Origin: Luxibacter massiliensis
GTDB lineage: Bacteria; Bacillota; Clostridia; Lachnospirales; Lachnospiraceae
Length of the DNA: 64,000 nt
Direction of reading: 5' to 3'
NCBI RefSeq assembly: GCF_900604355.1
Contig: NZ_UWOE01000001.1
Coordinates: forward strand, 2,046,001-2,110,000
In this document: positions 24,748 through 33,901 of the stretch, piece by piece
How positions within the stretch are numbered: position 1 is the first letter of the stretch
Layout of the letters: each line of letters starts with the position of its first letter
Notes under the pieces: generated by a model
Told to the model about the DNA's origin: nothing
Seen by the model: the letters and a program-made list of their open reading frames with translations, nothing else
Database searches by the model: none
Translations under genes and position numbers: made by a program

Positions 24748-26048
24748 TTAGGCTGTTTCAGTTACTAAAAAAACAACCCCCAGGGCGGCTGATTACTCTG
24801 GGGTTTGCCTGTGTCATACTGCTTGGCACCTTTTTGCTGCTCTTACCCGTTTCTATAAACCCAGGGGTGGAGGTCAGTTTTACAGACGCACTTTTTACAT
24901 CTACCAGCGCAGTGTGTGTCACGGGCCTGATTGCCATAGATACAGCCGACCATTTCACAGTCTTTGGCCGGGCCGTGGTGGCACTGCTGATTCAGATAGG
25001 AGGCCTTGGCGTGACCTCAGTTGGCGTAGCCTTTATTTTAGCCACAGGCAAACGGGTAGGCATGAAAGGCCGGCTTCTAGTGAGGGAGGCACTGAATGTA
25101 AATACGTCAAAGGGTATGATCCGCCTGGTAAAGTCCGTTTTACTCATGACGCTTTGTTTCGAGCTGGGCGGGGCAATCCTTAGTTTTATTGTATTTGCCC
25201 GGGACTATCCCCCTCCGGCAGCATTGGGTATCAGTATTTTCCACTCCATAGCAGCCTTTAATAACTCCGGTTTTGATATTTTAGGCGGTATGCAGAACCT
25301 AATCCCCTATCAAAATGATGTGCTGCTTAACCTGACAACCAGTGTGCTCATAATTTTCGGAGGCTTAGGCTTTCTGGTCATTCTTGATATACTCAAAAAC
25401 CGCTCATTTAAAAAACTCAGCCTGCATTCAAAGGTAGTAATTACCACGAGTACAGCTTTATTGATTATGGGAACCCTTCTGCTTAAGGCAACTGAGGATA
25501 TTTCGTGGCTGGGCGCTTTTTTCCAGAGTGTATCAGCGCGGACAGCAGGATTTTCTACTTACCCCATAGGTGAGTTTACCAATGCAGGACTTTTTATCCT
25601 TGTCCTTTTAATGTTTATCGGGGCATCACCCGGGTCCACAGGCGGCGGCATTAAGACCAGTACCTTTTTCGCCCTGGTTCAGTCTGTAAAGAGCCTTATG
25701 GCCAAGAAGCACTACAGTGCGTTCCACCGCAGTATTCCGGCTGAGGGGATCGCAAAGGCCTATCACATCACCTTGCTTTCTCTGCTGGTTGTATGTGCGG
25801 GGACGCTAGGTCTTTGTATACTAGAGCCACAATGTACATTTATTCAGATTTTATTTGAAGTAACCTCTGCCTTCGGTACAGTAGGCCTTTCTACCGGCAT
25901 TACCCCGGAGCTCAGGGATATAAGTAAGCTGGCCCTGGTCCTAATCATGTTTATCGGAAGGCTGGGGGCCTTTACCCTGGCCTCCATGTGGGTGTGCCGC
26001 CCGGCGCCAAATGCCCGGTATATCGAAGAGTCCATAACAATCGGTTAA
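24744..26048 (+). CDS. ktrB: KtrB/TrkH potassium transporter membrane subunit
   Basis: A 434-residue cation channel of the Trk/Ktr/HKT superfamily. Selectivity-loop segments are TSTSAVCVTGL, FNNSGFDIL, SARTAGFSTY and TSAFGTVGLSTG, with the conserved glycines of the four repeats. GASPGSTGGGIKTSTF is the family P-loop-like motif. The ATG at 24744 follows AGGTGGAGGGG; the longer reading to 24690 has no site. It is paired with the KtrA subunit 12 bp downstream. Confidence 0.93.
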   Translation: MIRLFQLLKKQPPGRLITLGFACVILLGTFLLLLPVSINPGVEVSFTDALFTSTSAVCVTGLIAIDTADHFTVFGRAVVALLIQIGGLGVTSVGVAFILATGKRVGMKGRLLVREALNVNTSKGMIRLVKSVLLMTLCFELGGAILSFIVFARDYPPPAALGISIFHSIAAFNNSGFDILGGMQNLIPYQNDVLLNLTTSVLIIFGGLGFLVILDILKNRSFKKLSLHSKVVITTSTALLIMGTLLLKATEDISWLGAFFQSVSARTAGFSTYPIGEFTNAGLFILVLLMFIGASPGSTGGGIKTSTFFALVQSVKSLMAKKHYSAFHRSIPAEGIAKAYHITLLSLLVVCAGTLGLCILEPQCTFIQILFEVTSAFGTVGLSTGITPELRDISKLALVLIMFIGRLGAFTLASMWVCRPAPNARYIEESITIG

Positions 26049-26060
26049 AGGAGAAAACTA

Positions 26061-26729
26061 ATGAAAAATACAAAATCAGCTTCTTTTGGGGTAATCGGCC
26101 TTGGCCGTTTCGGAACTGCCCTGGCATTGAGCCTGGCACAGTCTGGAAAAGAGGTCATTGTTGTAGACTGTAATGAAGAAAAGGTCAGAGAATTGCGCCA
26201 GTATACGGAATATGCTTATGTGGCAGACAATCTGACAAAAGAAACTTTAGAAGAAATTGGCATACAGAATTGCGATACAGTCATTATCTGCATTGGAGAA
26301 AAAATCGATACAAGCATCCTGACCACTTTACATGTGGTGAGCCTTGGCGTGCCTAACGTCATAGCTAAGGCGCTCAGCGGTGATCAAGGGGCTGTACTTG
26401 AAAAGATCGGCGCAGAAGTCGTATATCCCGAAAGGGATATGGCCCTGCGCCTTGGAAAGAGACTTGTATCCCATAATTTTTTGGATTACATTTCATTAGA
26501 TAATGAAGTGGAAATCCAACAGCTCCCTGCCACTCCAGATATGGTCGGAGTCAGCGTACAGGAAATCAATATCCGTCAGCAATATGGACTGAATATTATT
26601 GCCATCGAGAGGGGGCATTCTACAGATATAGAGGTATCGCCCTCTTACCGCTTCAGTTTAAACGACATCATCGTAGTGATTGGAAGGGTGGAAAACATTA
26701 AAAGATTTGAGGCTGATATGCAGGGATAG
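26061..26729 (+). CDS. ktrA: KtrA/TrkA potassium uptake regulatory subunit
   Basis: A 222-residue cytoplasmic RCK protein. The N-terminal Rossmann fold starts FGVIGLGRFGTALA (GLGRFG at 13-18) with an acidic VVDCNEEKV. The C-terminal TrkA_C domain follows (VSVQEINIRQQYGLNIIAIERG ... DIIVVIGRVENIKRFE). In Firmicutes KtrA gates KtrB in response to nucleotides, and its C-domain often binds cyclic di-AMP. The site AAAGGAGAAAACTA precedes the ATG. Confidence 0.93.
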   Translation: MKNTKSASFGVIGLGRFGTALALSLAQSGKEVIVVDCNEEKVRELRQYTEYAYVADNLTKETLEEIGIQNCDTVIICIGEKIDTSILTTLHVVSLGVPNVIAKALSGDQGAVLEKIGAEVVYPERDMALRLGKRLVSHNFLDYISLDNEVEIQQLPATPDMVGVSVQEINIRQQYGLNIIAIERGHSTDIEVSPSYRFSLNDIIVVIGRVENIKRFEADMQG

Positions 26730-26794
26730 GCAGATACCCATATAACATATCCGGGAGAAGATCTGCTTAACTTAAAAAACCAGCCAAATTTAAT

Positions 26795-26828
26795 CAGGCC
26801 CCTATGCGATTGCTGGCATAGGGGCCTG
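26795..26828. terminator. Shared terminator between ktrA and the Rrf2 gene
   Basis: CAGGCCCCTATGC and GCATAGGGGCCTG form a perfect 13-bp stem between two convergent genes. Only a weak T-run follows on either side, but position and strength suit a bidirectional terminator. Confidence 0.75.
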
Positions 26829-26831
26829 TCA

Positions 26832-27257
26832 CTATTTGTTTCTGCGTACTTTTTCTACAATATCAGCTACTGTTACCTTGTCAGCGGCATCTGTTATAAT
26901 ATACCACATCATTCCCCAGGTATTCCTTGTAGGGCACAGATCACAGGATATCCCACAATCAGTTTCTTTAGTAAGGCACTGCACAGGAGCCAGCTGGCCC
27001 TCTACAGCATTAAATACTTCCCTTACCCGGATCTGCTCCGGTGGTTTTGCCAGGGCGTAGCCTCCCCGGGCCCCCCTGACACTTCTTACAATTCCCTTCT
27101 GCTTCAAGGCTTTTATGATACGTTCCAGATATTTCTCAGATAACCCCCGTCTCTCAGCTATATTTTTCAGGCTCTCCAACTGCCCTGTATCTGACGAGTA
27201 TAAAGCCAGGTCCACGGCAATTTCCAGAGCGTATTTCCCTTTCGTTGACATTTTCAT
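26832..27257 (-). CDS. Rrf2-family transcriptional regulator
   Basis: A 141-residue winged-helix regulator. MKMSTKGKYALEIAVDLA starts the Rrf2 domain, then IAERRGLSEKYLERIIKALKQKGIVRSVRGARGGYALAK (HTH and wing). Four cysteines (94, 101, 105 and 108) could hold an iron-sulfur cluster, resembling IscR and NsrR. No isc/suf genes are adjacent; the neighbours are ktrA and a cold-shock gene. The site AAAGGAG lies 11 bp before the first ATG. The regulated process is unknown. Confidence 0.88.
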   Translation of the reverse strand: MKMSTKGKYALEIAVDLALYSSDTGQLESLKNIAERRGLSEKYLERIIKALKQKGIVRSVRGARGGYALAKPPEQIRVREVFNAVEGQLAPVQCLTKETDCGISCDLCPTRNTWGMMWYIITDAADKVTVADIVEKVRRNK

Positions 27258-27650
27258 AGACTACTCTGCTCCTTTATCCACAAAGGGACGGCATAACTGC
27301 GGGATTATTATCCTGAACTATCAAGCCTCCCGGCCATCCCATCGGCTGCTTTTTCAATACTTTTCCCTTTGCAGGCCCAAGGCATTGCACGCCTGCCTCC
27401 GGATCATCGTTTTTCTTGCCCCTTCATTGTAAACAAAAAATGCAAAAATTACAATCTTTCTTTTAGTAATAACTACTACTTTTATTTTTATTCTTTCATA
27501 AACCGACAATTTTGTATAAAATTACGAAACTTTTCATAAACGCATTGACTTTCATTGTTAAATATGCTACGCTAACTGAGTATTGTTCTAATAGAAGATG
27601 CAATACGTCTACTTTATTATTATTTATTTTTATTTATGGAGGGTAACACA
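27258..27650. promoter_or_regulatory. Divergent regulatory region, Rrf2 and cold-shock genes
   Basis: No gene is seen here. A promoter for the cold-shock gene is readable: TTGACT (27545-27550), 17 bp, TACGCT (27568-27573). The transcript then has an A+U-rich leader of about 70 nt, usual for csp mRNAs that are regulated by leader structure. Confidence 0.6.
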
Positions 27651-27848
27651 ATGACAGGTACAGTAAAATGGTTTAACAACCAAAAGGGTTATGGATTCAT
27701 CTCTGATTCAGAAGGAAACGATGTATTCGTACACTATTCAGGCTTGGTTATGGATGGATTCAAATCTTTAGAAGAAGGCCAGGCTGTGGAGTTCGATGTG
27801 ACAGAAGGCTCTAAAGGTCCACAGGCAACTAACGTAGTAAAACTTTAA
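27651..27848 (+). CDS. Cold-shock protein (CspA family)
   Basis: A 65-residue single OB-fold nucleic-acid chaperone. TGTVKWFNNQKGYGFISDSEGNDVFVHYS carries RNP1 (KGYGFI) and RNP2 (VFVHY). Start ATG 27651 is preceded by ATGGAGGGTAACACA. It is monocistronic and is followed by a strong terminator. Confidence 0.95.
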   Translation: MTGTVKWFNNQKGYGFISDSEGNDVFVHYSGLVMDGFKSLEEGQAVEFDVTEGSKGPQATNVVKL

Positions 27849-27932
27849 TCAGAATTTTAAATGTACCTTTTAATATATAAATTAAGAATGGATTTAATAT
27901 TTAAAAGTAATACAGAAAAATGAGATTAAAAG

Positions 27933-27962
27933 AAAGAGAACGGGTTTTCCGTTCTCTTTTTT
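27933..27962 (+). terminator. Terminator of the cold-shock gene
   Basis: AAAGAGAACGG and CCGTTCTCTTT form the stem with a short loop, followed by TTTT. Confidence 0.88.
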
Positions 27963-27991
27963 CGCTTTACTTTTACCGGCAGGCTGGCATC

Positions 27992-28435
27992 CTATTGGCT
28001 GATATTGGACACGTATGCCTCGGCTGCCTCCCACACATCAAAGCCGCTGCCTCTTAATATATCTACGACCCGCGCCGGGTCATCCGTCTTTAGTACAGCA
28101 GATGCGTCGCCGCCATTGGCAAAGGCATACATATATTCTATGTTGACCTCTCCCTCCACGATCTGATGCATTGCCCTGCTCAGTGAGCCTGTAGCATGGG
28201 GCACCCGCAGTGCCACCACATCTGTCAGCATTGCCGTAATCCCATTTTCTTTGAGGACTTTCCTGCCTTTATTGGGATCTGATACAATCATGCGGAGCAT
28301 TCCATAGTCTGACGTATCTGCCAGGCTTAAGGCCACAATATTTACATCATTGCCGGCAAGAACAGAAAGTACCTCGTCCAGACGGCCCTCTCTGTTTTCG
28401 AGAAACACTGATAACTGTTGAATTGTAATACTCAT
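27992..28435 (-). CDS. Tandem ACT-domain protein
   Basis: A 147-residue protein made of two ACT-like domains. QQLSVFLENREGRLDEVLSVLAGNDVNIVALSLADT starts the first, and GSLSRAMHQIVEGEVNIEYMYAFANGGDASAVLKTDD forms the second. ACT domains bind amino acids. It is the last gene of the aryl-acid operon and is 30% or so similar by eye to the ACT protein at 29833-30252. A regulatory or ligand-sensing role is inferred. Confidence 0.85.
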   Translation of the reverse strand: MSITIQQLSVFLENREGRLDEVLSVLAGNDVNIVALSLADTSDYGMLRMIVSDPNKGRKVLKENGITAMLTDVVALRVPHATGSLSRAMHQIVEGEVNIEYMYAFANGGDASAVLKTDDPARVVDILRGSGFDVWEAAEAYVSNISQ

Positions 28436-28449
28436 AGCACTTACCTCCT

Positions 28450-29784
28450 CTACTGCAGATTACGCTTGTCGATGACACGCACTGCCTTTCCTTCACTTCT
28501 CTGAATTGTCTTTGGCTCCACCAGCTTCACACGGGCCGAAACTCCCAATGCCTGCTTCAGAACAGCACTAATCTTATTCTTCAGGGCATCCAGCTTCCGG
28601 ATTTCATCGGAGAACATACTTTCATCGACTTCAACCATGACTGTCAGTACATCCATATTGTCCTCCCTGTCCACGATCATAAGATAATGAGGAGCCACTG
28701 CACCTCCCATGCCAAGAAGGGCAGTCTCAACCTGAGTCGGGAATACATTGACTCCGCGGATCACCTTCATATCATCTGTACGTCCGGTAAACTTGGAAAT
28801 TCTAGGAGTGGTCCTTCCACATTTACATGTACTGTGGTCAATGCTGGTCAGGTCTTTTGTACGGTAACGTATAAGAGGCATGGCCTCTTTGGCCAGCGTA
28901 GTGAATACAAGTTCCCCTGTCTCCCCATCCTCACAGGCCGCATGGGTGGCTGGGTTCAGTACTTCTGGATAGAAGTAATCCACATTGATATGAAGTCCCT
29001 CATGGTAGATACAGTCCTGCGCAACGCCAGGGCCGGTAATCTCACATAGTCCGTAAATGTCAAAACAGTTGATATTCAGGATACTTTCTATCTTTTTGCG
29101 CATCTCTTCTGTCCATGGCTCCGCACCATGGATGCCCGCTTTGATTTTCAGCCGCTCTACGACGCCTGCTTCCTGCATAGATTCTGCAAGATGGAGGGCA
29201 TAAGATGGGGTACATGCAAAAGCTGTTGCTCCGAAATCTTCCATACACATCATCTGTCGTTTCGTGTTCCCGGCAGACATAGGGATTGCCATTGCCCCCA
29301 AAGCCTTTGCACCGAAATCCAGGCCCATGCCCCCGGTAAAGAGCCCATACCCATAGCAGACATGCAGAATATCCTCCTCAGTCAGCCCCGCCATGGATAA
29401 GCACCGGGCCACGCACTCCCCCCATACATCTACATCCTTCTGTGAATAAGAGGCCAGTGTCAGTTTCCCTGTAGTGCCGGATGTCCCCTGCACCCGGACA
29501 ACCTCTTTCTTGGGTATTGCCAGAAGGCCGAATGGATAGTTGTCCCGAAGATCTTCCTTTGTAGTAAAAGGAAGCTTGTCTATGTCTTCAATGCTTTTGA
29601 TATCTCCAGGCTCTACGCCCAAATCCTTCATTTTTTTGTGGTAAAAATCTACATTGTGATATACCCTGTACACCACGTCCTGAAGGCGCCTGCCCTGCAG
29701 CTGGGCCATCTCGTCACTGCTCATACATTCTATCTTGGGGTCATAGATTCTTTCCACCCAGTTTTCTAATGATACTGCCGCCAT
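28450..29784 (-). CDS. paaK: Phenylacetate-CoA ligase family protein (second copy)
   Basis: A 444-residue AMP-forming aryl-acid CoA ligase. The ATP/AMP-binding motif is VQGTSGTTGKLTLASYS (about 95-111), followed by YGYGLFTGG, IYGLCEITGPGVAQDC and the C-terminal RSEGKAVRVIDKR lysine region. It would form arylacetyl-CoA from ATP, CoA and an arylacetate, or act in reverse. It sits between two ACT-domain genes in the ior operon and is a paralogue of 32591-33901. Confidence 0.9.
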   Translation of the reverse strand: MAAVSLENWVERIYDPKIECMSSDEMAQLQGRRLQDVVYRVYHNVDFYHKKMKDLGVEPGDIKSIEDIDKLPFTTKEDLRDNYPFGLLAIPKKEVVRVQGTSGTTGKLTLASYSQKDVDVWGECVARCLSMAGLTEEDILHVCYGYGLFTGGMGLDFGAKALGAMAIPMSAGNTKRQMMCMEDFGATAFACTPSYALHLAESMQEAGVVERLKIKAGIHGAEPWTEEMRKKIESILNINCFDIYGLCEITGPGVAQDCIYHEGLHINVDYFYPEVLNPATHAACEDGETGELVFTTLAKEAMPLIRYRTKDLTSIDHSTCKCGRTTPRISKFTGRTDDMKVIRGVNVFPTQVETALLGMGGAVAPHYLMIVDREDNMDVLTVMVEVDESMFSDEIRKLDALKNKISAVLKQALGVSARVKLVEPKTIQRSEGKAVRVIDKRNLQ

Positions 29785-29832
29785 TTTCCCTGCTCCTTAT
29801 CTTTTTTATCCATTTTTAATCTTGTTTAAGAC

Positions 29833-30252
29833 TTATAAATCCGCTTCTTCTACAATCTTTACATCCGCCCTTTTAAGGACATCCGCCGCTTTCTCATAAT
29901 CATCCGTATTAAATACCATAACCGGTGCCCTGCCCTCACGGATAACAAAAGAATATATATAGTTTATGTTAATCCCTCCGTCAGCAAGGATAGAAAGCAT
30001 TTGGTTCAGATTCCCTTTTTCATCTTTTAACTCTGCGCCGATTACCTCGTGGATCCTGACGACAAATCCCCTGCCTGTGAGGTAGGCTTTCGCCTCTTCA
30101 GCCTTATCTACCACCAGGCGTAAAATACCAAATTCCGGCGTGTCAAAGGAAGCCACCGCCCGGATATTTACGTGCGCCTCGGTCAGCGCCGATGTGACTT
30201 GTTTCAGGCTTCCAGGCCTGTTCTCTACAAATACTGATAACTGTTTAATCAT
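29833..30252 (-). CDS. Tandem ACT-domain protein
   Basis: A 139-residue protein: KQLSVFVENRPGSLKQVTSALTEAHVNIRAVASFDT is the first ACT domain and GNLNQMLSILADGGININYIYSFVIREG the second. It lies between iorB and the second ligase with short gaps, so it is co-transcribed. Such proteins accompany phenylacetate-CoA ligase and Ior genes in many anaerobes. It probably senses an aromatic amino acid or product. Confidence 0.87.
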   Translation of the reverse strand: MIKQLSVFVENRPGSLKQVTSALTEAHVNIRAVASFDTPEFGILRLVVDKAEEAKAYLTGRGFVVRIHEVIGAELKDEKGNLNQMLSILADGGININYIYSFVIREGRAPVMVFNTDDYEKAADVLKRADVKIVEEADL

Positions 30253-30269
30253 ATTCTCACCTGCCCCGG

Positions 30270-30839
30270 CTATAATGTGTATCCCACATCAAATGCTTTT
30301 TTGTTAATCTCAACTGTCTTTGGAGGTACGGTCTTTTCAATTACCTTGTACCACTGCTCTCTTGTAAAATCCATATGCTGTGCGGCAATCCCCAGGACGA
30401 TCAAATTAAAAACCTTGGGATTCCCCAGTTTTCTGGACTCTTCTGTGGCATTTACTTTATAAACCTTATATTCTTTCTCCAGCTTGCCAAGAATATTCTC
30501 TGGGTATTGCGCAGCCCCAATTACGACCGGCATGGGATCAATCCGCCAGTCATTGACAATGAGCACCCCGTCTTTTTTCAGAAAATGGGCGTAGCGCAGG
30601 GCCTCCAGCCTTTCAAAGGCAATAATCACGTCCGCCTGTCCCTCTTCCACAATGGGTTCTGCCACCTTCTCACCGTAGCGCACAAATGTAACTACGCTTC
30701 CGCCCCTCTGGGCCATTCCATGTACCTCGGAGAGTTTCACGTCATACCCCCCGTCAATCGTAAGTCCTCCCAAAATTCTACTGGTGAGCAGGGTTCCCTG
30801 GCCCCCCACTCCTACAATCATAATATTTTTTGTCGCCAT
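30270..30839 (-). CDS. iorB: Indolepyruvate:ferredoxin oxidoreductase beta subunit
   Basis: A 189-residue gamma/beta-type subunit of 2-oxoacid:ferredoxin oxidoreductases. IMIVGVGGQGTLLTSRILGGL is the conserved N-terminus, then SEVHGMAQRGGSVVTFVRYG. With IorA it decarboxylates arylpyruvates oxidatively to arylacetyl-CoA, reducing ferredoxin. The start is 2 bp after the iorA stop, so the two are translationally linked. Confidence 0.94.
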   Translation of the reverse strand: MATKNIMIVGVGGQGTLLTSRILGGLTIDGGYDVKLSEVHGMAQRGGSVVTFVRYGEKVAEPIVEEGQADVIIAFERLEALRYAHFLKKDGVLIVNDWRIDPMPVVIGAAQYPENILGKLEKEYKVYKVNATEESRKLGNPKVFNLIVLGIAAQHMDFTREQWYKVIEKTVPPKTVEINKKAFDVGYTL

Positions 30840-30841
30840 CT

Positions 30842-32587
30842 TTATTCACCCGCCTTTGCCAGTTCTATTGCACCAAATTTACACAAAGTCTCACAGAGGC
30901 CGCAGCCAGTGCACATTGTGTCATCGATATGGATAGTCCCATCCTCGTTCTTAGTCATGGCAGGACATCCAGGCTTCATACACATGCCGCACTTCTTACA
31001 CTTATCTTCGCGGGCAATATAGAGAGGTTTTTTAGATTTGTCCAGCAGCACACAGGGGGATTGCGTGATAATGACGGAAACCTCCTCCTTTGCGTTCTCC
31101 TCCTTAATTACCTTCTCAAGCCTGCCAATATTAAACGCATTGACCTGGATTACATTTTTAACGCCCATGGCACGGCACAGGCCGGGTATGTCAATGGCAT
31201 ATGTGTCCTCGCCCTGCAGTGTTTTTCCTGTGGCTGCATGATCCTGATGCCCCGTCATCCCGGTAGTAGAATTATCCAAAATCAGTACTGTCCCTGATGC
31301 ATGGTTATATACCATATTCATCAGTGAATTTACACCTGTATGTAAAAATGTAGAATCCCCAATCACGGCAACCCAGTTCTTGATATACTCCCTGCCCCTT
31401 GCTTTCTCCATCCCATGCAGTGTAGAAATACTGGAACCCATGCACATAGTTGTGTCTACCACACTGAGGGGGGCAACCGCGCCTAAAGTATAACAGCCTA
31501 TGTCGCCTGCTGCATGCATTTTCAGCTTGTTCAGCACATGGTACACGCTGCGGTGGGGACATCCTGGACATAGAATAGGGGGGCGCTGGGGCGCCTCGGC
31601 AGCAGTTTTATCATATGGTTTTTCTTTTAATATGGCGGTTCTGAGCATATTGGCGCTGTACTCCCCCTGGACAGTAAAAATCTCTTTTCCCACTGCCTGT
31701 ATGCCCCAGGACTTTACCTGCTCCTCAATGACTGGATCCAGCTCTTCTACTATATACAGAGTATCCACCTTTGATGCAAATTCTTCGATCAGTTTCCTGG
31801 GCAGGGGATTTACCATACCAAGCTTTAGCACGGAGGCTTCTGGAAGCGCCTCTTTTACATACTGATACGGGATCCCACTGGTAATTACGCCGATCCTGGT
31901 ATCATTCATCTCTACCTTATTAATTTCCATTGTGTCTGCTGCCCCGGCTAACTCCAGGTTCTGTTTCTCAATCTCAATATGGCGGATTTTCGCATTGCCA
32001 GGCATCATAACATTTTTACGTATATTCTTTTCATAAGGCTTATCTTCCACCTCTGTGCGGGGGCACAACTCAACCAGTCCCTGGGAATGGGCCAGCCTGG
32101 TAGTTGTCCTGAAGATAAAGGGGCGGTCAAACTGCTCGCTGAGTTCGAAAGCCACCTTAAAAAGTTCTTTTGCCTCTGCACTGTCAGATGGCTCAATGAC
32201 GGGAATCTGGGCTGCCCTGGCAACCATCCTGGTGTCCTGCTCATTCTGGGAGCTGTACAGTCCCGGGTCGTCAGCCACCACAAATACAAGTCCGCCGCTG
32301 ACTCCCATGTAGGAAACAGAATAAAGAGGGTCTGCAGCTACATTCAGTCCCACATGCTTCATACAAGCCATTGCGCGCACCCCTGCAATACTGGCTCCCA
32401 CGGCAACCTCTGCCGCCACCTTTTCATTGGGCGCCCATTCCTCATATACATCATCCTTATACTGCACCAGATATTCACTGATTTCGGTGCTTGGCGTTCC
32501 CGGATATGCAGAGGAAACCTTTACCCCGGCCTCATAGGCCCCTCTGGCAATCGCCTCATTCCCCAGCATAATTACTTTTTCTGCCAT
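30842..32587 (-). CDS. iorA: Indolepyruvate:ferredoxin oxidoreductase alpha subunit
   Basis: A 581-residue catalytic subunit. The N-terminal pyrimidine-binding domain shows GNEAIARGAYEAGVKVSSAYPGTPSTEI. The TPP-binding domain has CPGCPHRSVYHVL and GDIGCYTLGAVAPL. The C-terminus carries two [4Fe-4S] ferredoxin motifs, CKKCGMCMKPGCP and CTGCGLCETLCKFGAI. Cytoplasmic and oxygen-sensitive in the family. The enzyme can run in either direction in anaerobes (amino acid fermentation, or aromatic amino acid synthesis from arylacetates). Confidence 0.95.
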   Translation of the reverse strand: MAEKVIMLGNEAIARGAYEAGVKVSSAYPGTPSTEISEYLVQYKDDVYEEWAPNEKVAAEVAVGASIAGVRAMACMKHVGLNVAADPLYSVSYMGVSGGLVFVVADDPGLYSSQNEQDTRMVARAAQIPVIEPSDSAEAKELFKVAFELSEQFDRPFIFRTTTRLAHSQGLVELCPRTEVEDKPYEKNIRKNVMMPGNAKIRHIEIEKQNLELAGAADTMEINKVEMNDTRIGVITSGIPYQYVKEALPEASVLKLGMVNPLPRKLIEEFASKVDTLYIVEELDPVIEEQVKSWGIQAVGKEIFTVQGEYSANMLRTAILKEKPYDKTAAEAPQRPPILCPGCPHRSVYHVLNKLKMHAAGDIGCYTLGAVAPLSVVDTTMCMGSSISTLHGMEKARGREYIKNWVAVIGDSTFLHTGVNSLMNMVYNHASGTVLILDNSTTGMTGHQDHAATGKTLQGEDTYAIDIPGLCRAMGVKNVIQVNAFNIGRLEKVIKEENAKEEVSVIITQSPCVLLDKSKKPLYIAREDKCKKCGMCMKPGCPAMTKNEDGTIHIDDTMCTGCGLCETLCKFGAIELAKAGE

Positions 32588-32590
32588 ATT

Positions 32591-33901
32591 TTATAAACCA
32601 TCCTTTCGTAAATCTGTGACTCTCTTCGCCTTGCCCTCAAACCGCTGCAGAGAATTAGGCGCAACCAGCCTGATGTTTGTGGCCAGACCCAGCTGTGACT
32701 TCAGCGACGCTTTAATGCGTTTCTCCAACTCGCTTAATTTAGCGTAGCTGTCCAAAAGCCTGTCGTCAATCAATTCCACTGTGATGGTCATAACATCCAG
32801 CCTGCTCTTTCTCTCCACAAGGATCTCGTAGTGCGGGCCAATCTCCTCTATCTTAAACAAGACTTCCTCTATCTGCCCCGGAAATACATTCACGCCCCGG
32901 ATCACCAGCATATCGTCCGCCCGTCCTGACAGATTTGCCATACGGACAGTTGTACGCCCACATTTACAAGGTTCATACATCAGCTTTGTTAAATCTCCGG
33001 TCCGGTACCTCACCAGGGGAAGCGCTTCCTTCCCAAGGCAGGTAATGACCAGCTCCCCTGTCTCCCCCGGAGGCAGCACTTCCTCCGTCTCCGGGTCAAT
33101 AATCTCAGGGATAAACCAGTCCTCATTCACATGCATGCCGCACAGTTCTGTACATTCCCCCGAAACCCCGGGGCCACACAGTTCGCTCATGCCGTAGTTT
33201 TGAGTACAGACAAACTGCTCCCCCCAGACTCTGTGCATCTCCCTGCGCATAGGTTCGGTCATTCCTTCTCCTCCGAATAATCCGATATGTATCTGCAAAT
33301 CCCTGGATGGGTCAATTCCCCTCTCGCGGAGCACTTCGCCTAAATGAAGCGCGTAGGAAGGGGTGGCCACCAGAAGAGTCACCCCCATATCTTCCATAAA
33401 CATAATCTGCTTATTTGTGTTTCCCGAGGACATAGGGATTACAGATGCGCCCAGCTTCTCCAAGCCTCCGTGAAGGCCAAGGGCCCCTGTAAAGGTACCG
33501 TAGCCAAAAGAAACCTGTGCCACATCCTCAGGCGTGGCTCCTCCCATACAGGCTATCCTGGCCACATTATTGAGCCATACATCCAGGTCATGGGCTGTAT
33601 ATCCAACTACCGTAGGCTTTCCAGTTGTACCTGAGCTGGCATGGTATCTGACCAAATCCTTCTTGTCAACCGCAAACAGGCCGTCAGGATAATGATCCCT
33701 GAAATCTGCTTTATATGTAAACGGCATCTTTCCCAAATCCTCCAGGCTTAAGATGTCCGCCGGCTTCACAGAAGCTTCATCCATCTTCTGGCGGTAAGGC
33801 CCGACACGCTCATAAATATAAGATACCGTCTCCTTCAGCCGTTCCAACTGAATTTTCTCAATCTCAGCTCTAGGCAGTGTCTCCTCTTTTGCCCAAATCA
33901 T
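32591..33901 (-). CDS. paaK: Phenylacetate-CoA ligase family protein (first copy)
   Basis: A 436-residue adenylate-forming ligase, first gene of the ior operon (site GAAGGAGGAATTAAA). Motifs: YHASSGTTGKPTVVGYT (about 88-104), FGYGTFTGALGLHGG, NYGMSELCGPGVSGEC and the C-terminal QRFEGKAKRVTDLR. Its partner at 28450-29784 shares the fold but is clearly diverged, which suggests different aryl substrates, for example phenylacetate against indoleacetate. Confidence 0.92.
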   Translation of the reverse strand: MIWAKEETLPRAEIEKIQLERLKETVSYIYERVGPYRQKMDEASVKPADILSLEDLGKMPFTYKADFRDHYPDGLFAVDKKDLVRYHASSGTTGKPTVVGYTAHDLDVWLNNVARIACMGGATPEDVAQVSFGYGTFTGALGLHGGLEKLGASVIPMSSGNTNKQIMFMEDMGVTLLVATPSYALHLGEVLRERGIDPSRDLQIHIGLFGGEGMTEPMRREMHRVWGEQFVCTQNYGMSELCGPGVSGECTELCGMHVNEDWFIPEIIDPETEEVLPPGETGELVITCLGKEALPLVRYRTGDLTKLMYEPCKCGRTTVRMANLSGRADDMLVIRGVNVFPGQIEEVLFKIEEIGPHYEILVERKSRLDVMTITVELIDDRLLDSYAKLSELEKRIKASLKSQLGLATNIRLVAPNSLQRFEGKAKRVTDLRKDGL

